Positions 9,127-17,889 of a DNA stretch of 64,000 nucleotides are shown in pieces (position 1 is the stretch's first letter; each line of letters starts with the position of its first letter). The DNA lies in the NCBI RefSeq assembly GCF_030315915.2, contig NZ_CP135990.1, positions 1,798,001 through 1,862,000 on the forward strand. The letters run 5' to 3'. A model generated the notes under the pieces. It was not told the origin of the DNA. It did not search any database and worked only from the letters and a program-made list of their open reading frames with translations. Source of the stretch: Providencia zhijiangensis (lineage in GTDB: Bacteria > Pseudomonadota > Gammaproteobacteria > Enterobacterales > Enterobacteriaceae). The translations under genes were made by a program, and so were the position numbers.

Positions 9127-10050
9127 ATGGAATTAAAAATAACAAAAAGGCAAGTTCAACAAAAGTCAGTCAATATTGTTGTTCTGAAAATGATTTGTGT
9201 CTCGATTTTATGGGGGGGAACGTTCATTGCTGGTAGGGTGTTACAAACCGATATATCACCATTATTTTCAGCGACGGTTCGCTTTATTTTTGCGAGTGTT
9301 TCATTGGTTATTTTGCTGAGCTGCACTCGTATTGGTTGGGTTAGAGTGAATTCGCATCAGTTTTTTCAAATTCTAATATTGGGATGTAGTGGCGTATTTG
9401 TCTATCAGGTATTTTTCTTCTATGGATTACAGCTTATTCCGGCATCACGAGCAGCATTATTAGTTGCAATAAACCCCGCAATGATTGCACTAATTTCCTA
9501 CCTATTATGGCGCGAAAAAATCACGAAAATTAAAGGGGTGGGCATTAGTTGCTGTGTATTAGGCGCCATCATATTACTCTCAGGGAAGAATTCAGATGCG
9601 AGTGACTTTTTAATAAACCAAGGGGATCTTGCCATATTGGGCTGCGTGGTGAGTTGGGGTATTTATACTGTGGCGGGTAAAAATGTGATCCGTGAAATTG
9701 GCGCTATACATACGGTTGCTTATGCTGTGCTATTAGGAACCGCATTATTGGTTATCGCGTCAAGTATCACGGGGCAATTAACACTTAGCGCGATTACATA
9801 TTTAACAAATATCGATGTTATGAGCCTGTTATACCTTGGTGTATTAGGCTCTGCATTAGCTTATATTTGGTATTACCAAGGTGTTGACCTGTTAGGTGCA
9901 GCTGGGGCTGGTTCATTTATTGCACTTAATCCGTTGACGGCGGTAATAATAGGAACGTTGTTTTTAAATGAAGAAATTACATTCTCTGCGCTATTAGGTG
10001 GAGTGGTGATTATCTTCGGGTTATGGCTAACCAATAAACCTCGAGTATAA
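9127..10050 (+). CDS. EamA/DMT-superfamily transporter
   Basis: A 307-residue inner-membrane protein with ten predicted membrane segments in two EamA repeats. The first repeat holds the SILWGGTFIAGR motif, and the second repeat the SWGIYTVAGK motif near residue 180. Family members export amino acids, metabolites or drugs. I prefer ATG 9127, since GGGGA lies 7 bases upstream, over ATG 9112. It is divergent from the LysR gene at 8153-9019. A perfect terminator hairpin follows. Confidence 0.87.
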   Translation: MELKITKRQVQQKSVNIVVLKMICVSILWGGTFIAGRVLQTDISPLFSATVRFIFASVSLVILLSCTRIGWVRVNSHQFFQILILGCSGVFVYQVFFFYGLQLIPASRAALLVAINPAMIALISYLLWREKITKIKGVGISCCVLGAIILLSGKNSDASDFLINQGDLAILGCVVSWGIYTVAGKNVIREIGAIHTVAYAVLLGTALLVIASSITGQLTLSAITYLTNIDVMSLLYLGVLGSALAYIWYYQGVDLLGAAGAGSFIALNPLTAVIIGTLFLNEEITFSALLGGVVIIFGLWLTNKPRV

Positions 10051-10056
10051 AATAGG

Positions 10057-10088
10057 CGCTCTATGGAAATAATTGACTCCATAGAGCG
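10057..10088. terminator. Bidirectional terminator
   Basis: CGCTCTATGGA and TCCATAGAGCG form a perfect 11-base-pair stem with a 10-base loop, between the convergent stops of the EamA gene (10050) and dcyD (10096). Confidence 0.78.
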
Positions 10089-10095
10089 ATATTCA

Positions 10096-11085
10096 TTATT
10101 TAATGGTTTTGTTGATTTCTGAATAAGCGAACAGGGCTTGAGCTCCGCCAGTATGGACAAATAATACCGGTGTTTTTTCAGTGGAGTTGTCTAAATAATC
10201 AATTAAACCTGCCATCGCTTTTCCCGTATAAACTGGGTCAAGAAGGATCCCTTCTTTTTGAGCTAATAGCGCTATTGCATCTAAACCACCGCGGTTTGGC
10301 ATGCCATACATTGGTGCGAAAAAATCATCCCAAAGTGTAATGTCAGGTGTTTTTTTAATTTGCAGTAATTCTGCTAATTCATTTTGCAGTTTTTCAACTT
10401 TTGGTGCCTGATCTTGCTGTTTACGAGAAACGGTGACACCAATGAGTTGTGAAGTAGGGAGTAATTCTTGTAAGCCAATCGCTAAGCCAGCGTGAGTTCC
10501 GGCACTGCCGGAAGCTACAATCACTTTATCGAACTCAATATTGGCCGGTTTTTGTTGGGCAATTTCAATCGCACATTGAACATAACCTAATGCGCCCAGA
10601 CCGTTGGAACCGCCGACAGGGACGATATAAGCATCTTGCAAGTCTAACGATTTAATTAACTCTGCCATTTGTGCTTGTGGATCGGTTAATTCGTCACACA
10701 TGACGCATTGAGTGCCAAATAAATCGGTCAGTAATTTATTTCCATTATGCAGGAAATTACTGTCTTCGCTTTGAATAGGGTTTTCTAATAGAGCGACACA
10801 TTTTAGCCCATACATGGCAGCAACAGCAGCAGTTTGACGCACATGGTTTGATTGAATCGCGCCCGCTGTCACGATAATCTTTGCATTTTGGGCTAAGGCA
10901 TCTGCCATTAAAAACTCAAGTTTACGCAGTTTATTTCCGCCCATTGCTAACGGTGTCATATCATCGCGTTTAATGTAGATTTCTCGACCATATAAACGCG
11001 ATAAATTATCGAGTCGATTCAATGGGGTCGATGCTTTAAGCAAGTCAACTTTTGCGAATTGAGTTAATTTTTGTTGAAGAGACAT
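10096..11085 (-). CDS. dcyD: D-cysteine desulfhydrase
   Basis: A 329-residue PLP enzyme of the ACC deaminase/D-cysteine desulfhydrase family. It breaks D-cysteine into pyruvate, ammonia and sulfide. The cofactor lysine is Lys52 in [22 protein letters not shown] and the [13 protein letters not shown] phosphate-binding loop are family signatures. It lies 15 bases downstream of an NhaC-family carrier gene and is clearly in one operon with it. In E. coli dcyD sits instead with the cystine ABC transporter genes, so the partner here is different. An activity on other D-amino acids is possible. Confidence 0.9.
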   Translation of the reverse strand: MSLQQKLTQFAKVDLLKASTPLNRLDNLSRLYGREIYIKRDDMTPLAMGGNKLRKLEFLMADALAQNAKIIVTAGAIQSNHVRQTAAVAAMYGLKCVALLENPIQSEDSNFLHNGNKLLTDLFGTQCVMCDELTDPQAQMAELIKSLDLQDAYIVPVGGSNGLGALGYVQCAIEIAQQKPANIEFDKVIVASGSAGTHAGLAIGLQELLPTSQLIGVTVSRKQQDQAPKVEKLQNELAELLQIKKTPDITLWDDFFAPMYGMPNRGGLDAIALLAQKEGILLDPVYTGKAMAGLIDYLDNSTEKTPVLFVHTGGAQALFAYSEINKTIK

Positions 11086-11100
11086 CTAAATTCCCCTGTA

Positions 11101-12528
11101 TTAATTGGTAAAGCCTAAATAGAGATAAATGGCAAGTACGAAGCTTGCTGTTACTAATGCATAAGGCATTTGAGTACGGATATGTTCAATATGATCACAA
11201 TCAGTGGCCATAGAGGCAACAATGGCATCTGCAGAAATAGGTGAGGTCATGTCACCGAAAATAGATCCTGAAATGGCTGCGCCAATCATATATTCAATTG
11301 GCATACCGACGGATAACCCTAATTGGACACCAATCGGGATCATAATGGCAAAGGTTCCCCATGAGGTGCCCGTAGCCAGTGACATAATGGCGCTAATGAT
11401 AAAGATAAAACCGATAGAAAAACCGGGTGCCATAATACCTTGGGTAACCTCAGCAATATAGGCACCAGTATTCAGTTCAGAAGATACATTTCCCATTAGG
11501 AAAGCTAAAATCATAATTGAACTGATTTTTAACATGCTGGCATAGCCAACAAATAGCTCTTTAAAGAAGTTATCAATATTTAATAGCCTTCTTCCGATAA
11601 ACCAACAAAAAGAAACTGCGGTACCGAACATAACGCCCCAATAAACGGACGTTGAGCCGCTCCCTTTACTGAAATCTCCATCACCTGTGATATATAAGGC
11701 GACTGGAACCATTAAAACAGTCGAAAGAATAGGGATAAAAAAGTTTAAGGCCGAATGGGCATTTGGGTGCTCAATAATCTCTTCCTCTTCATTTTTACGT
11801 GAAGATTCGGCTAATTTTCCTGCTATGAAATTCTCTTGATATTTCATTTCGGCTTTTTTCATTGGCCCCCACGAAATATTGGTGAACACATAGAATAAAA
11901 TGGTGGCCAATGATAGCCATGCCATTAAGTTGTAGCCGATAGATTTAATTAAAATATCGAAGGGTTCACCCGAAATAAGACCTTGGGAAATTTGCACACC
12001 AATGAGGCCCATAATCACCGCACCCCAACCATTTATAATGGCGGATGAACAAACAGAAACGCAGGCGGTTTGAATAAGATAGGACATTTTTTCTGGGGCA
12101 ACGCCATATTGTCTGGCTAAATTCTTAGTGGATGCTCCCGCAACTAGTTGGTTAATGGAACTTTCAATAAAAATTAAGGCCGTGATGACAATGGCGAGTA
12201 ATTGCGTCGCGGTTCTATTCTTAATTAATTTTGTTTTATTTGTCAGTAACTGAACTAATGCACGAACGCCACCTGTGACGACGACTAGGCGCATGATCCC
12301 ACCAATCATGACCATAAAGACGATGGTGCGAGTATTGCCAGCAGAAGAAAATGTATCGATGATGCCATCCACCGTTCCGCGAATACCGAGTAATACATTG
12401 TGATCATTAATGACGGTAAAACCGACTAAAATACCGAGCATTAATGAAAGCATCACCTGTCGAGTGAGAATTGCCAAAAGGATAGTGACAATTGGCGTAA
12501 TAATTGTCCAAATACCATAGTCGTGCAT
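11101..12528 (-). CDS. NhaC-family Na+/H+ antiporter-like carrier
   Basis: A 475-residue inner-membrane protein with about eleven hydrophobic segments and the NhaC-family features: SINQLVAGAS in the middle, SAIINGWGAV, a TGTSWGTFAIMIPIG segment and SGSIFGDMTSPISADAI near the C-terminus. NhaC relatives exchange Na+ or H+ for cations or small organic acids. It is the first gene of a two-gene operon with dcyD (15-base gap). Inference: it may import a D-amino acid or thiol substrate for DcyD, or export a product, rather than act only in pH homeostasis. Confidence 0.85.
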   Translation of the reverse strand: MHDYGIWTIITPIVTILLAILTRQVMLSLMLGILVGFTVINDHNVLLGIRGTVDGIIDTFSSAGNTRTIVFMVMIGGIMRLVVVTGGVRALVQLLTNKTKLIKNRTATQLLAIVITALIFIESSINQLVAGASTKNLARQYGVAPEKMSYLIQTACVSVCSSAIINGWGAVIMGLIGVQISQGLISGEPFDILIKSIGYNLMAWLSLATILFYVFTNISWGPMKKAEMKYQENFIAGKLAESSRKNEEEEIIEHPNAHSALNFFIPILSTVLMVPVALYITGDGDFSKGSGSTSVYWGVMFGTAVSFCWFIGRRLLNIDNFFKELFVGYASMLKISSIMILAFLMGNVSSELNTGAYIAEVTQGIMAPGFSIGFIFIISAIMSLATGTSWGTFAIMIPIGVQLGLSVGMPIEYMIGAAISGSIFGDMTSPISADAIVASMATDCDHIEHIRTQMPYALVTASFVLAIYLYLGFTN

Positions 12529-12694
12529 GTGTTTACCTTGGATATTTTTATTGTATGACGTGTAGTTTGTAAGTATCAGGAAATCATAGCATTGATGGAA
12601 GTGGGCTGTCGGATATTTTCATTGTATTGCAGTAGATTGTTACAAAATCCATGCTAAAAGTCAGATAAACTGCAAGATTATGGTATTGAAGGGG

Positions 12695-12717
12695 ACGCTA
12701 TCCTTTTGAGATAGCGT
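12695..12717 (-). terminator. Hairpin downstream of acetyltransferase gene
   Basis: ACGCTATC and GATAGCGT form a perfect 8-base-pair stem with a 7-base loop, just past the 3' end of the minus-strand gene 12729-13271. There is no good T-run, so this is a tentative terminator. Confidence 0.5.
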
Positions 12718-12728
12718 AGTAAGGGTTA

Positions 12729-13271
12729 TTAAGCTTGTGATTGCCACTGCTGATAAGTGATACGACTAATTTCTTCTGTCTTTGTCTCGCCAATAAGCTC
12801 AATAAATTGTGGAGCTAATGTTGCGTAATATTGGAAACCGCATTTTTCTTGAGCAATTTTAGATTGTTGATTGCCTTGGAAATAACCGCACCATAAATTA
12901 TCCAGTTTGAGATTTTTAAATCCATGTCGCATGATTTCTCTGATAGCTTCAGGAATAAAACCTTTTCCCCAAAACGGTACGCCTATCCAATAACTCACTT
13001 CTGCATCGTTGTCCCCAATTGAAAAATTACTCTCTTTTCCGATAGATAAACCAATCAAGCCAATGGCTTTATTATCTTCTTTTAGCGCAACGGCAAATAC
13101 ACCATCACGCATGAAAATGGATTGAATAATTTCCGCACTTTCTTCGACGCTCTGGTGAGGCGGCCAGCCTGCAATAGGGCCGATACGTTCATCTTTTGCA
13201 TAATGATAAAGGTCTGCCGCGTCAGTAATATTCCAAGGGCGTAAAATCAGCCTTTGTGTATATAAAATCAT
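12729..13271 (-). CDS. RimJ/RimL-type GNAT acetyltransferase
   Basis: A 180-residue protein of the ribosomal-protein-acetyltransferase type. It opens with TQRLILRPWNITDA and has the EVSYWIGVPFWGKGFIPEAI acetyl-CoA loop region and a terminal EKCGFQYYATL segment. Such enzymes acetylate protein N-termini, antibiotics or small amines; the substrate is unknown. It stands alone, divergent from the AraC-family gene at 13481. Confidence 0.86.
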   Translation of the reverse strand: MILYTQRLILRPWNITDAADLYHYAKDERIGPIAGWPPHQSVEESAEIIQSIFMRDGVFAVALKEDNKAIGLIGLSIGKESNFSIGDNDAEVSYWIGVPFWGKGFIPEAIREIMRHGFKNLKLDNLWCGYFQGNQQSKIAQEKCGFQYYATLAPQFIELIGETKTEEISRITYQQWQSQA

Positions 13272-13365
13272 GTTATTTTCTCTTCATTGCCTTGATAGTT
13301 ATGCCACTTATTTTAGGTATTTATTTGCTTCAGGTAAGGGTAAAATCTAGGGGATTTAGGTACTT

Positions 13366-13421
13366 TTGAAAACTAATGTTTTGAAAATAGATATTATTGA
13401 AAATAGATATTATTGAAAATA
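13366..13421. repeat. Phased TTGAAAA direct repeats upstream of AraC-family gene
   Basis: TTGAAAA occurs at 13366, 13381, 13397 and 13413, at spacings of 15, 16 and 16 bases. The second and third copies belong to an exact 16-base tandem repeat (TTGAAAATAGATATTA). The block lies 60-115 bases before the AraC-family start and between divergent genes. Inference: direct-repeat operator sites, perhaps for the AraC protein itself. Confidence 0.6.
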
Positions 13422-13480
13422 ACTGCGTAGAACCGGTCAATAAAGCGAGTGATGTGGGTGACGCGAAGGTGGATTAAGTC

Positions 13481-14323
13481 ATGAAAGAGCTGCAGCAGGA
13501 TCAATCTGTATGGGAAGGGGTAGTCAGCATTGGTTCGACGACACTGGAAAAATTGCAAAATACAGTATTGTCTCCAGACTATGTGACGCTATGTATTTGT
13601 AGGAAAGGGGTTGGGGTTTTCAATATTAATTTTAAGCGCTATGCCTTACGCAGAAATGAGCTCTTTGTTTTGTATGACGACACTTTTGTTATGCTACAGA
13701 AGCGTTCTCGGAATTTTATTATTGATTACATCCATATTGATAAGACGTTTGCCACCGATATCGCATTTGTTTTACCTAATTCATTGTTTGCCTATTTTAA
13801 TTTTCAACCACGTTTATCGATGTCACTGGTACAATCCATACTATTTTCACATTGGTATCAGCTATTTTTATATTACCAACAAGAACGTGCGGAGTATGGG
13901 AAATTACAATTACGCCAACATTTACAAAATCTCTTTTTAGAAATTGCTAATCAAGTCAATCATGAACAATCCCATTTTTCAGATGAACGTAGCCGTAAAT
14001 CACAATTATGTTGGCAATTTTGGGCATTAATAACCCAACATTGTAAACAGCAAAGAGAGGTTAAGTTCTATGCGAATCAACTTGCGATTACACCGTTTTA
14101 TTTATCGCAAATTGTGAAGGACTTCTTCAATGACCCACCCAAGGCACTGATTGATAGACAAGTGGTTTTAGAAATTAAAGCCCTGTTAGAGAGAGGAACG
14201 TTCACCATTCAAGGTATTGCTGATGAATTAAATTTTGAAGACACCTCGTATTTATGCCGCTATTTTAAGCGGCATACTGGCGCGACATTAAGTGAGTTTA
14301 GAAAACGAGTGAATAAGCATTAA
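13481..14323 (+). CDS. AraC-family transcriptional regulator
   Basis: A 280-residue regulator. The N-terminal part (about 1-170) looks like a cupin-like sensor. The C-terminal part (about 180-280) has the two AraC helix-turn-helix units: VKFYANQLAITPFYLSQIVKDFF, then IQGIADELNFEDTSYLCRYFKRHTG. The ligand is unknown. Its stop overlaps by 4 bases the stop of a convergent LysR gene. Phased repeats upstream may be its operator. Confidence 0.87.
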   Translation: MKELQQDQSVWEGVVSIGSTTLEKLQNTVLSPDYVTLCICRKGVGVFNINFKRYALRRNELFVLYDDTFVMLQKRSRNFIIDYIHIDKTFATDIAFVLPNSLFAYFNFQPRLSMSLVQSILFSHWYQLFLYYQQERAEYGKLQLRQHLQNLFLEIANQVNHEQSHFSDERSRKSQLCWQFWALITQHCKQQREVKFYANQLAITPFYLSQIVKDFFNDPPKALIDRQVVLEIKALLERGTFTIQGIADELNFEDTSYLCRYFKRHTGATLSEFRKRVNKH

Positions 14324-15219
14324 CTAGGATCGATTTTTGTCGAATGCTTTTTAATAAAATCAATAAAACAGCGAAGCCTTGGTGAAACGGCTTGGTTACG
14401 ATAATAGACAGCATTAATCGGCTGTTTCATTGTTATTGTTTTTTGTTCGAGCACCTTCACGAGTCCACCATTGGCAAAAGCATCTAAGCTTACAAAGTCG
14501 GAAGAAGAGAGAATACCCGTTCCTTGCAGCGCTAAATGATGGAGAACTTCACCACTGGCGCAGGCGATATGGGGGGTAATTTTGAGTAAGCTGCCATCGG
14601 TGTTTTCGAGTGGCCAATAATTTAATGACTCTGGTGTTGTGAAACCCAGTAAACAATGCTTATGGAGATCCTCTATCGTTTCCGGTATTCCATATTTTTC
14701 TAGGTAAGCGGGGCTAGCAACTAACCTTTTTTGGGTATAACCCAATAGTGTTGCACTGAGTGAAGAATCCTTTAACGTACCAATTCTAAACGCGACATCC
14801 GTTTTTTTCTCTAATAGGTTTGTCACGCCTTCATAGTTATTTATTTCTAACTCAACTTGGGGATACCGTTCATAAAATAGTGGGATCAGCGGAGCGATTA
14901 CATGGGTTAAAAATGGGGTTGAAGCATCAATGCGTAGCTTGCCTGATGGAATCGATTGGCGAGCGGATAGCAAATCTTCGGCTTCTTGAGCTAGCCGGAC
15001 TATTTCTCGCGCTTTTTGCAAAAATGCGGCACCTTCATCACTGAGTTTGATGGCGCGAGTGGTTCGGTAAAGTAGCGTGGTTTTGACTTTCTCTTCTAAA
15101 CGCAATAATGCGCGACTCACGGTGGATATCGTCATGCATTGCTGGTCGGCTGCCGCTGTAATAGAGCCGTAATCGACTACGCTGATAAATGTTTGGAGCT
15201 CTTCTAATGTGATTTTCAT
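14320..15219 (-). CDS. LysR-family regulator
   Basis: A 299-residue LysR protein beginning MKITLEELQTFISVVDYGS, with the recognition segment MTISTVSRALLRLEEK. An upstream in-frame extension of 50 residues, starting at 15369, would run into the divergent MFS gene and has no LysR-like content, so I chose ATG at 15219. It faces the MFS transporter at 15327-16511 across 107 bases and probably controls it. Confidence 0.88.
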   Translation of the reverse strand: MKITLEELQTFISVVDYGSITAAADQQCMTISTVSRALLRLEEKVKTTLLYRTTRAIKLSDEGAAFLQKAREIVRLAQEAEDLLSARQSIPSGKLRIDASTPFLTHVIAPLIPLFYERYPQVELEINNYEGVTNLLEKKTDVAFRIGTLKDSSLSATLLGYTQKRLVASPAYLEKYGIPETIEDLHKHCLLGFTTPESLNYWPLENTDGSLLKITPHIACASGEVLHHLALQGTGILSSSDFVSLDAFANGGLVKVLEQKTITMKQPINAVYYRNQAVSPRLRCFIDFIKKHSTKIDPS

Positions 15220-15326
15220 TATTGCATTTCTCGCAAAAGTTATTCTCACCATAATGGGTTTTTCAACCTCTTTCAATATGGAAGAATTGCCGCCGGTCAA
15301 TTGAGATTGGTTTATAAGGCATAAAA

Positions 15327-16511
15327 ATGAGAATAAACACAGCATTGCTCGCGTTATCCGTTGGCGCATTCGCCATTGGTATTACCGAATTTTCTCCGAT
15401 GGGAATGCTTCCCTATATCGCTGAAAATCTTAATGAAAGCATTCCTTCTGTCGGTGCGATTGTGGTGATTTATGCGCTGGGAGTGATGATTGGAGCGCCG
15501 ATCATGACGCTATTATTAGTGAGTAAACGTCCAAAGGTTGCGTTGGTTTTTTTAATGGCTATTTTTACGGTGGGGAATTTATTATCGGGTTTAGCGCCTA
15601 ACTTGGTGACGTTGTCACTTTCAAGGTTAATTACTAGCCTAAATCACGGAGCATTTTTTGGTTTAGGTGCCATTGTGGCGGCCAGTGTAGTTCCAGCAGG
15701 TAAACAAGCGAGTGCGATTGCAGCGATGTTTATGGGATTGACCATTGCGGGTATTGGTGGAGTTCCATTAGTCACTAAAATAACGCAATTAATCGGTTGG
15801 CGTGAAGCATTCTATTTAATTTCGGGTATTGGATTGCTCACGATCGCCAGTTTAATTTTTGCTATTCCTGCGCATTTACAAGGTAGCCAGGTTAACGTTA
15901 AAAATGAATTGCGTATTTTAAGACGCCCATTAGTGATGTTAGGTATGTTATCGACGGTACTCGGAGCAAGTGCAATGTTTACCTTGTATACGTTTATAAC
16001 ACCAATGTTGATGAATATCATTCAGGCATCGGACCAGACAATTACAATGATGTTAATGGTCATTGGTGTTGGTTTTAGTATCGGTAATTATCTTGGTGGT
16101 TATTTTGCGGATAAGAACTTATATCCAACGTTATTAACTTTGTTTGTATTATCGGCAATAAGCATGGTGATATTCCCAATAATTGCGACAAATATCGCTG
16201 GGGCTACCGTGGGTTTATTATTCTGGAGTATTGTTAGTTTTGCACTTGTTCCACCCATTCAAATTTTAGTGATGAATGCGGCTGTTGGCGCACAAGCGCT
16301 AGCATCTTCCGTGAATATTGGCGCATTTAATTTGGGAAATGCCATTGGAGCGGCTGTTGGTGCGGCGATTTTATCCCATGGTTACAGCTACACGACGATG
16401 AGTTTTATGGGAGCATTATTGGCGATAGTCGGGTTTATAGTGATTTTGCTGATCGTACGTCGGAAAAATAGCGAAACACAAACGCAGGACGTAATGTGTA
16501 GTGCGAATTAA
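15327..16511 (+). CDS. MFS exporter (AraJ/YdhP-like, 12 segments)
   Basis: A 394-residue major-facilitator protein. It opens with LALSVGAFAIGITEFSPMG, the typical start of AraJ/SotB/YdhP-like DHA1 exporters, and has twelve hydrophobic segments with a central loop near residue 195. These proteins export sugars, nucleosides or drugs; the substrate is unknown. AAGG precedes the ATG by 7-8 bases. It is divergent from a LysR gene. Its stop codon overlaps an Ada-box-like site belonging to the next gene. Confidence 0.87.
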   Translation: MRINTALLALSVGAFAIGITEFSPMGMLPYIAENLNESIPSVGAIVVIYALGVMIGAPIMTLLLVSKRPKVALVFLMAIFTVGNLLSGLAPNLVTLSLSRLITSLNHGAFFGLGAIVAASVVPAGKQASAIAAMFMGLTIAGIGGVPLVTKITQLIGWREAFYLISGIGLLTIASLIFAIPAHLQGSQVNVKNELRILRRPLVMLGMLSTVLGASAMFTLYTFITPMLMNIIQASDQTITMMLMVIGVGFSIGNYLGGYFADKNLYPTLLTLFVLSAISMVIFPIIATNIAGATVGLLFWSIVSFALVPPIQILVMNAAVGAQALASSVNIGAFNLGNAIGAAVGAAILSHGYSYTTMSFMGALLAIVGFIVILLIVRRKNSETQTQDVMCSAN

Positions 16512-16542
16512 AAAGCAAGGTTTGGAGTGTTCGACATATAAT
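16506..16542 (+). promoter_or_regulatory. Candidate Ada-box promoter of ada
   Basis: AATTAAAAAGCAA (16506-16518) matches the Ada-box pattern AAT-N6-GCAA known from the E. coli ada promoter. A consensus TATAAT follows at 16537-16542, and the GCAA part sits where a -35 element would be, the arrangement expected for Ada activation. The motif is short and A-rich, so chance is possible. Confidence 0.5.
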
Positions 16543-16587
16543 AACCAGAGATACTGATCACGGTGAAATCAGTAAAGGGTTAAATAT

Positions 16588-17652
16588 ATGTCGACGAAAA
16601 ATCAATGGGTCACAGATGAGCAGCGCTGGAATGCGCTGAAACTACGAGATAAAACCGCAGATGGTTATTTTGTGTATGGTGTGAAAACATCGAAACTTTA
16701 TAACCATCCATCCGCTGCGGGACGATTACCGAAGAGAGATAATGTGCTGTTTTTTGATAATGAACAGCAAGCGATAGCGCAGGGATTTCATTCGGGAAAA
16801 CGTCGTCGTCATGAAATGTCACAGCAAGCTCAGTTTTATCAAGAAAAAATTGAACTTGCTTGTCGGTATATTGAGCAAAATACCCAGAAATATACATTGG
16901 CTGAGTTAGCTGATTATGTCGGAATAAGCCCGTTCCATTTTCATCGATTATTTAAATTACAAACTGGATTAACGCCTAAAGCCTATCGCGATGCTTATCT
17001 TCATCAAAAAGTACAAACGCAATTGCAGGAAAATGAGCGGATCACTGATGCCATTTATGATGCGGGTTTTCATTCGAACAGTCGTTTTTATGAAACAGCT
17101 AATTCGCGATTGGGGATGACGCCGACAGCATGGAAATCAGGTGGTGAAGGGAGCCAAATCTATTTTGCTCTGGCTGTTTGCTCGCTAGGAAATGTACTGG
17201 TTGCACAAAGTCCGATAGGCATTTGTGCGATTTTATTCGGAGATGACCCTGAGCAATTGCTAAATAACTTACAAGATAAATTTCCCTATGCTCAGTTGAT
17301 TGGTGGAAATAAAGCATTCGACCAAGTGGTTTCTAAAGTTATTGGGTTTATTGAAGCCCCAGAAATAGGTTTTGATCTTCCTTTGGATATTCGAGGAACT
17401 GCATTTCAGCAACGAGTGTGGCAAATATTAAGAAACATTCCTGTTGGGGAAACGGTGAGCTATCGTGAAATTGCAGAAAAGATGGGTGCACCTAAATCGT
17501 ATAGAGCAGTGGCGAATGCATGTGGTGCGAACATGCTAGCGGTGGCGATCCCATGCCATCGAGTGGTGAGAACGGATGGTGGGTTATCGGGATATCGCTG
17601 GGGGATCGATCGCAAGCGCGCATTATTGCTAAAAGAATCGGCGAAAAAATAA
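16588..17652 (+). CDS. ada: Ada-like protein with degenerate sensor domain, AraC and methyltransferase domains
   Basis: A 354-residue protein with the Ada domain order: N-terminal Ada domain (about 5-80), AraC helix-turn-helix (about 85-185) and C-terminal O6-methylguanine methyltransferase (about 195-350). The C-terminal acceptor is intact: Cys323 in AIPCHRVVR. The N-terminal domain aligns well (ADGYFVYGVKTSKLY), but all four zinc-binding cysteines are replaced. The positions of E. coli Cys38, Cys42, Cys69 and Cys72 are Asn39, Ala43, Gly70 and Arg73. Cys38 is the methylphosphotriester acceptor that turns Ada into an activator. So direct repair of O6-methylguanine should be kept, and classical methyl sensing lost. 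alkB is not next to it; it lies about 28 kb away. A hairpin terminator follows. Confidence 0.9.
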   Translation: MSTKNQWVTDEQRWNALKLRDKTADGYFVYGVKTSKLYNHPSAAGRLPKRDNVLFFDNEQQAIAQGFHSGKRRRHEMSQQAQFYQEKIELACRYIEQNTQKYTLAELADYVGISPFHFHRLFKLQTGLTPKAYRDAYLHQKVQTQLQENERITDAIYDAGFHSNSRFYETANSRLGMTPTAWKSGGEGSQIYFALAVCSLGNVLVAQSPIGICAILFGDDPEQLLNNLQDKFPYAQLIGGNKAFDQVVSKVIGFIEAPEIGFDLPLDIRGTAFQQRVWQILRNIPVGETVSYREIAEKMGAPKSYRAVANACGANMLAVAIPCHRVVRTDGGLSGYRWGIDRKRALLLKESAKK

Positions 17653-17678
17653 TAAAGCCTGTTTTGAAAAAGAATAAA

Positions 17679-17713
17679 GCTGCGCCAAGATTGCTATTGT
17701 CGCAGCAATTTTT
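17679..17713 (+). terminator. Terminator of ada
   Basis: GCTGCG...CGCAGC (6 pairs) extended by CAA/TTG after one mismatch, loop of 8, followed by AATTTTTAAT. It begins 27 bases after the ada stop. Confidence 0.72.
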
Positions 17714-17775
17714 AATATAAAAAGCATATATATTCTCTAATTAGATAGTTTGTTTTGAAATTAAATTATATTTTG

Positions 17776-17889
17776 CTATTTATTATAGTATGCAGTTTCT
17801 GTTTTATATCCTTCAAAAATTAATTTAATTAAAATCGTTTTGGTTTTTTTAAATAAACCCTTAGATTTTTTGGTTTTTATATTTTTCAT
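17776..17889 (-). CDS. Candidate 37-residue highly basic small protein
   Basis: ATG at 17889 has AAGGA 6 bases upstream, and the frame runs to TAG at 17776. The product starts MKNIKTKKSKGLFKKTK, has a short hydrophobic stretch TILIKLIF, and ends EGYKTETAYYNK; about one residue in three is Lys. I do not recognise it. Its start lies inside the 3' end of another small ORF (17861-17998), overlapping by 29 bases, which would allow translational coupling. It lies between the ada terminator and a MocR gene on the other strand. Coding status is uncertain because the region is A+T rich. Confidence 0.4.
   Translation of the reverse strand: MKNIKTKKSKGLFKKTKTILIKLIFEGYKTETAYYNK

Noticed and set aside
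15220-15369. 50-residue N-terminal extension of the LysR gene
   Set aside because: It would overlap the divergent MFS gene's start and has no similarity to a LysR N-terminus; MKITLEELQTF is a normal start.
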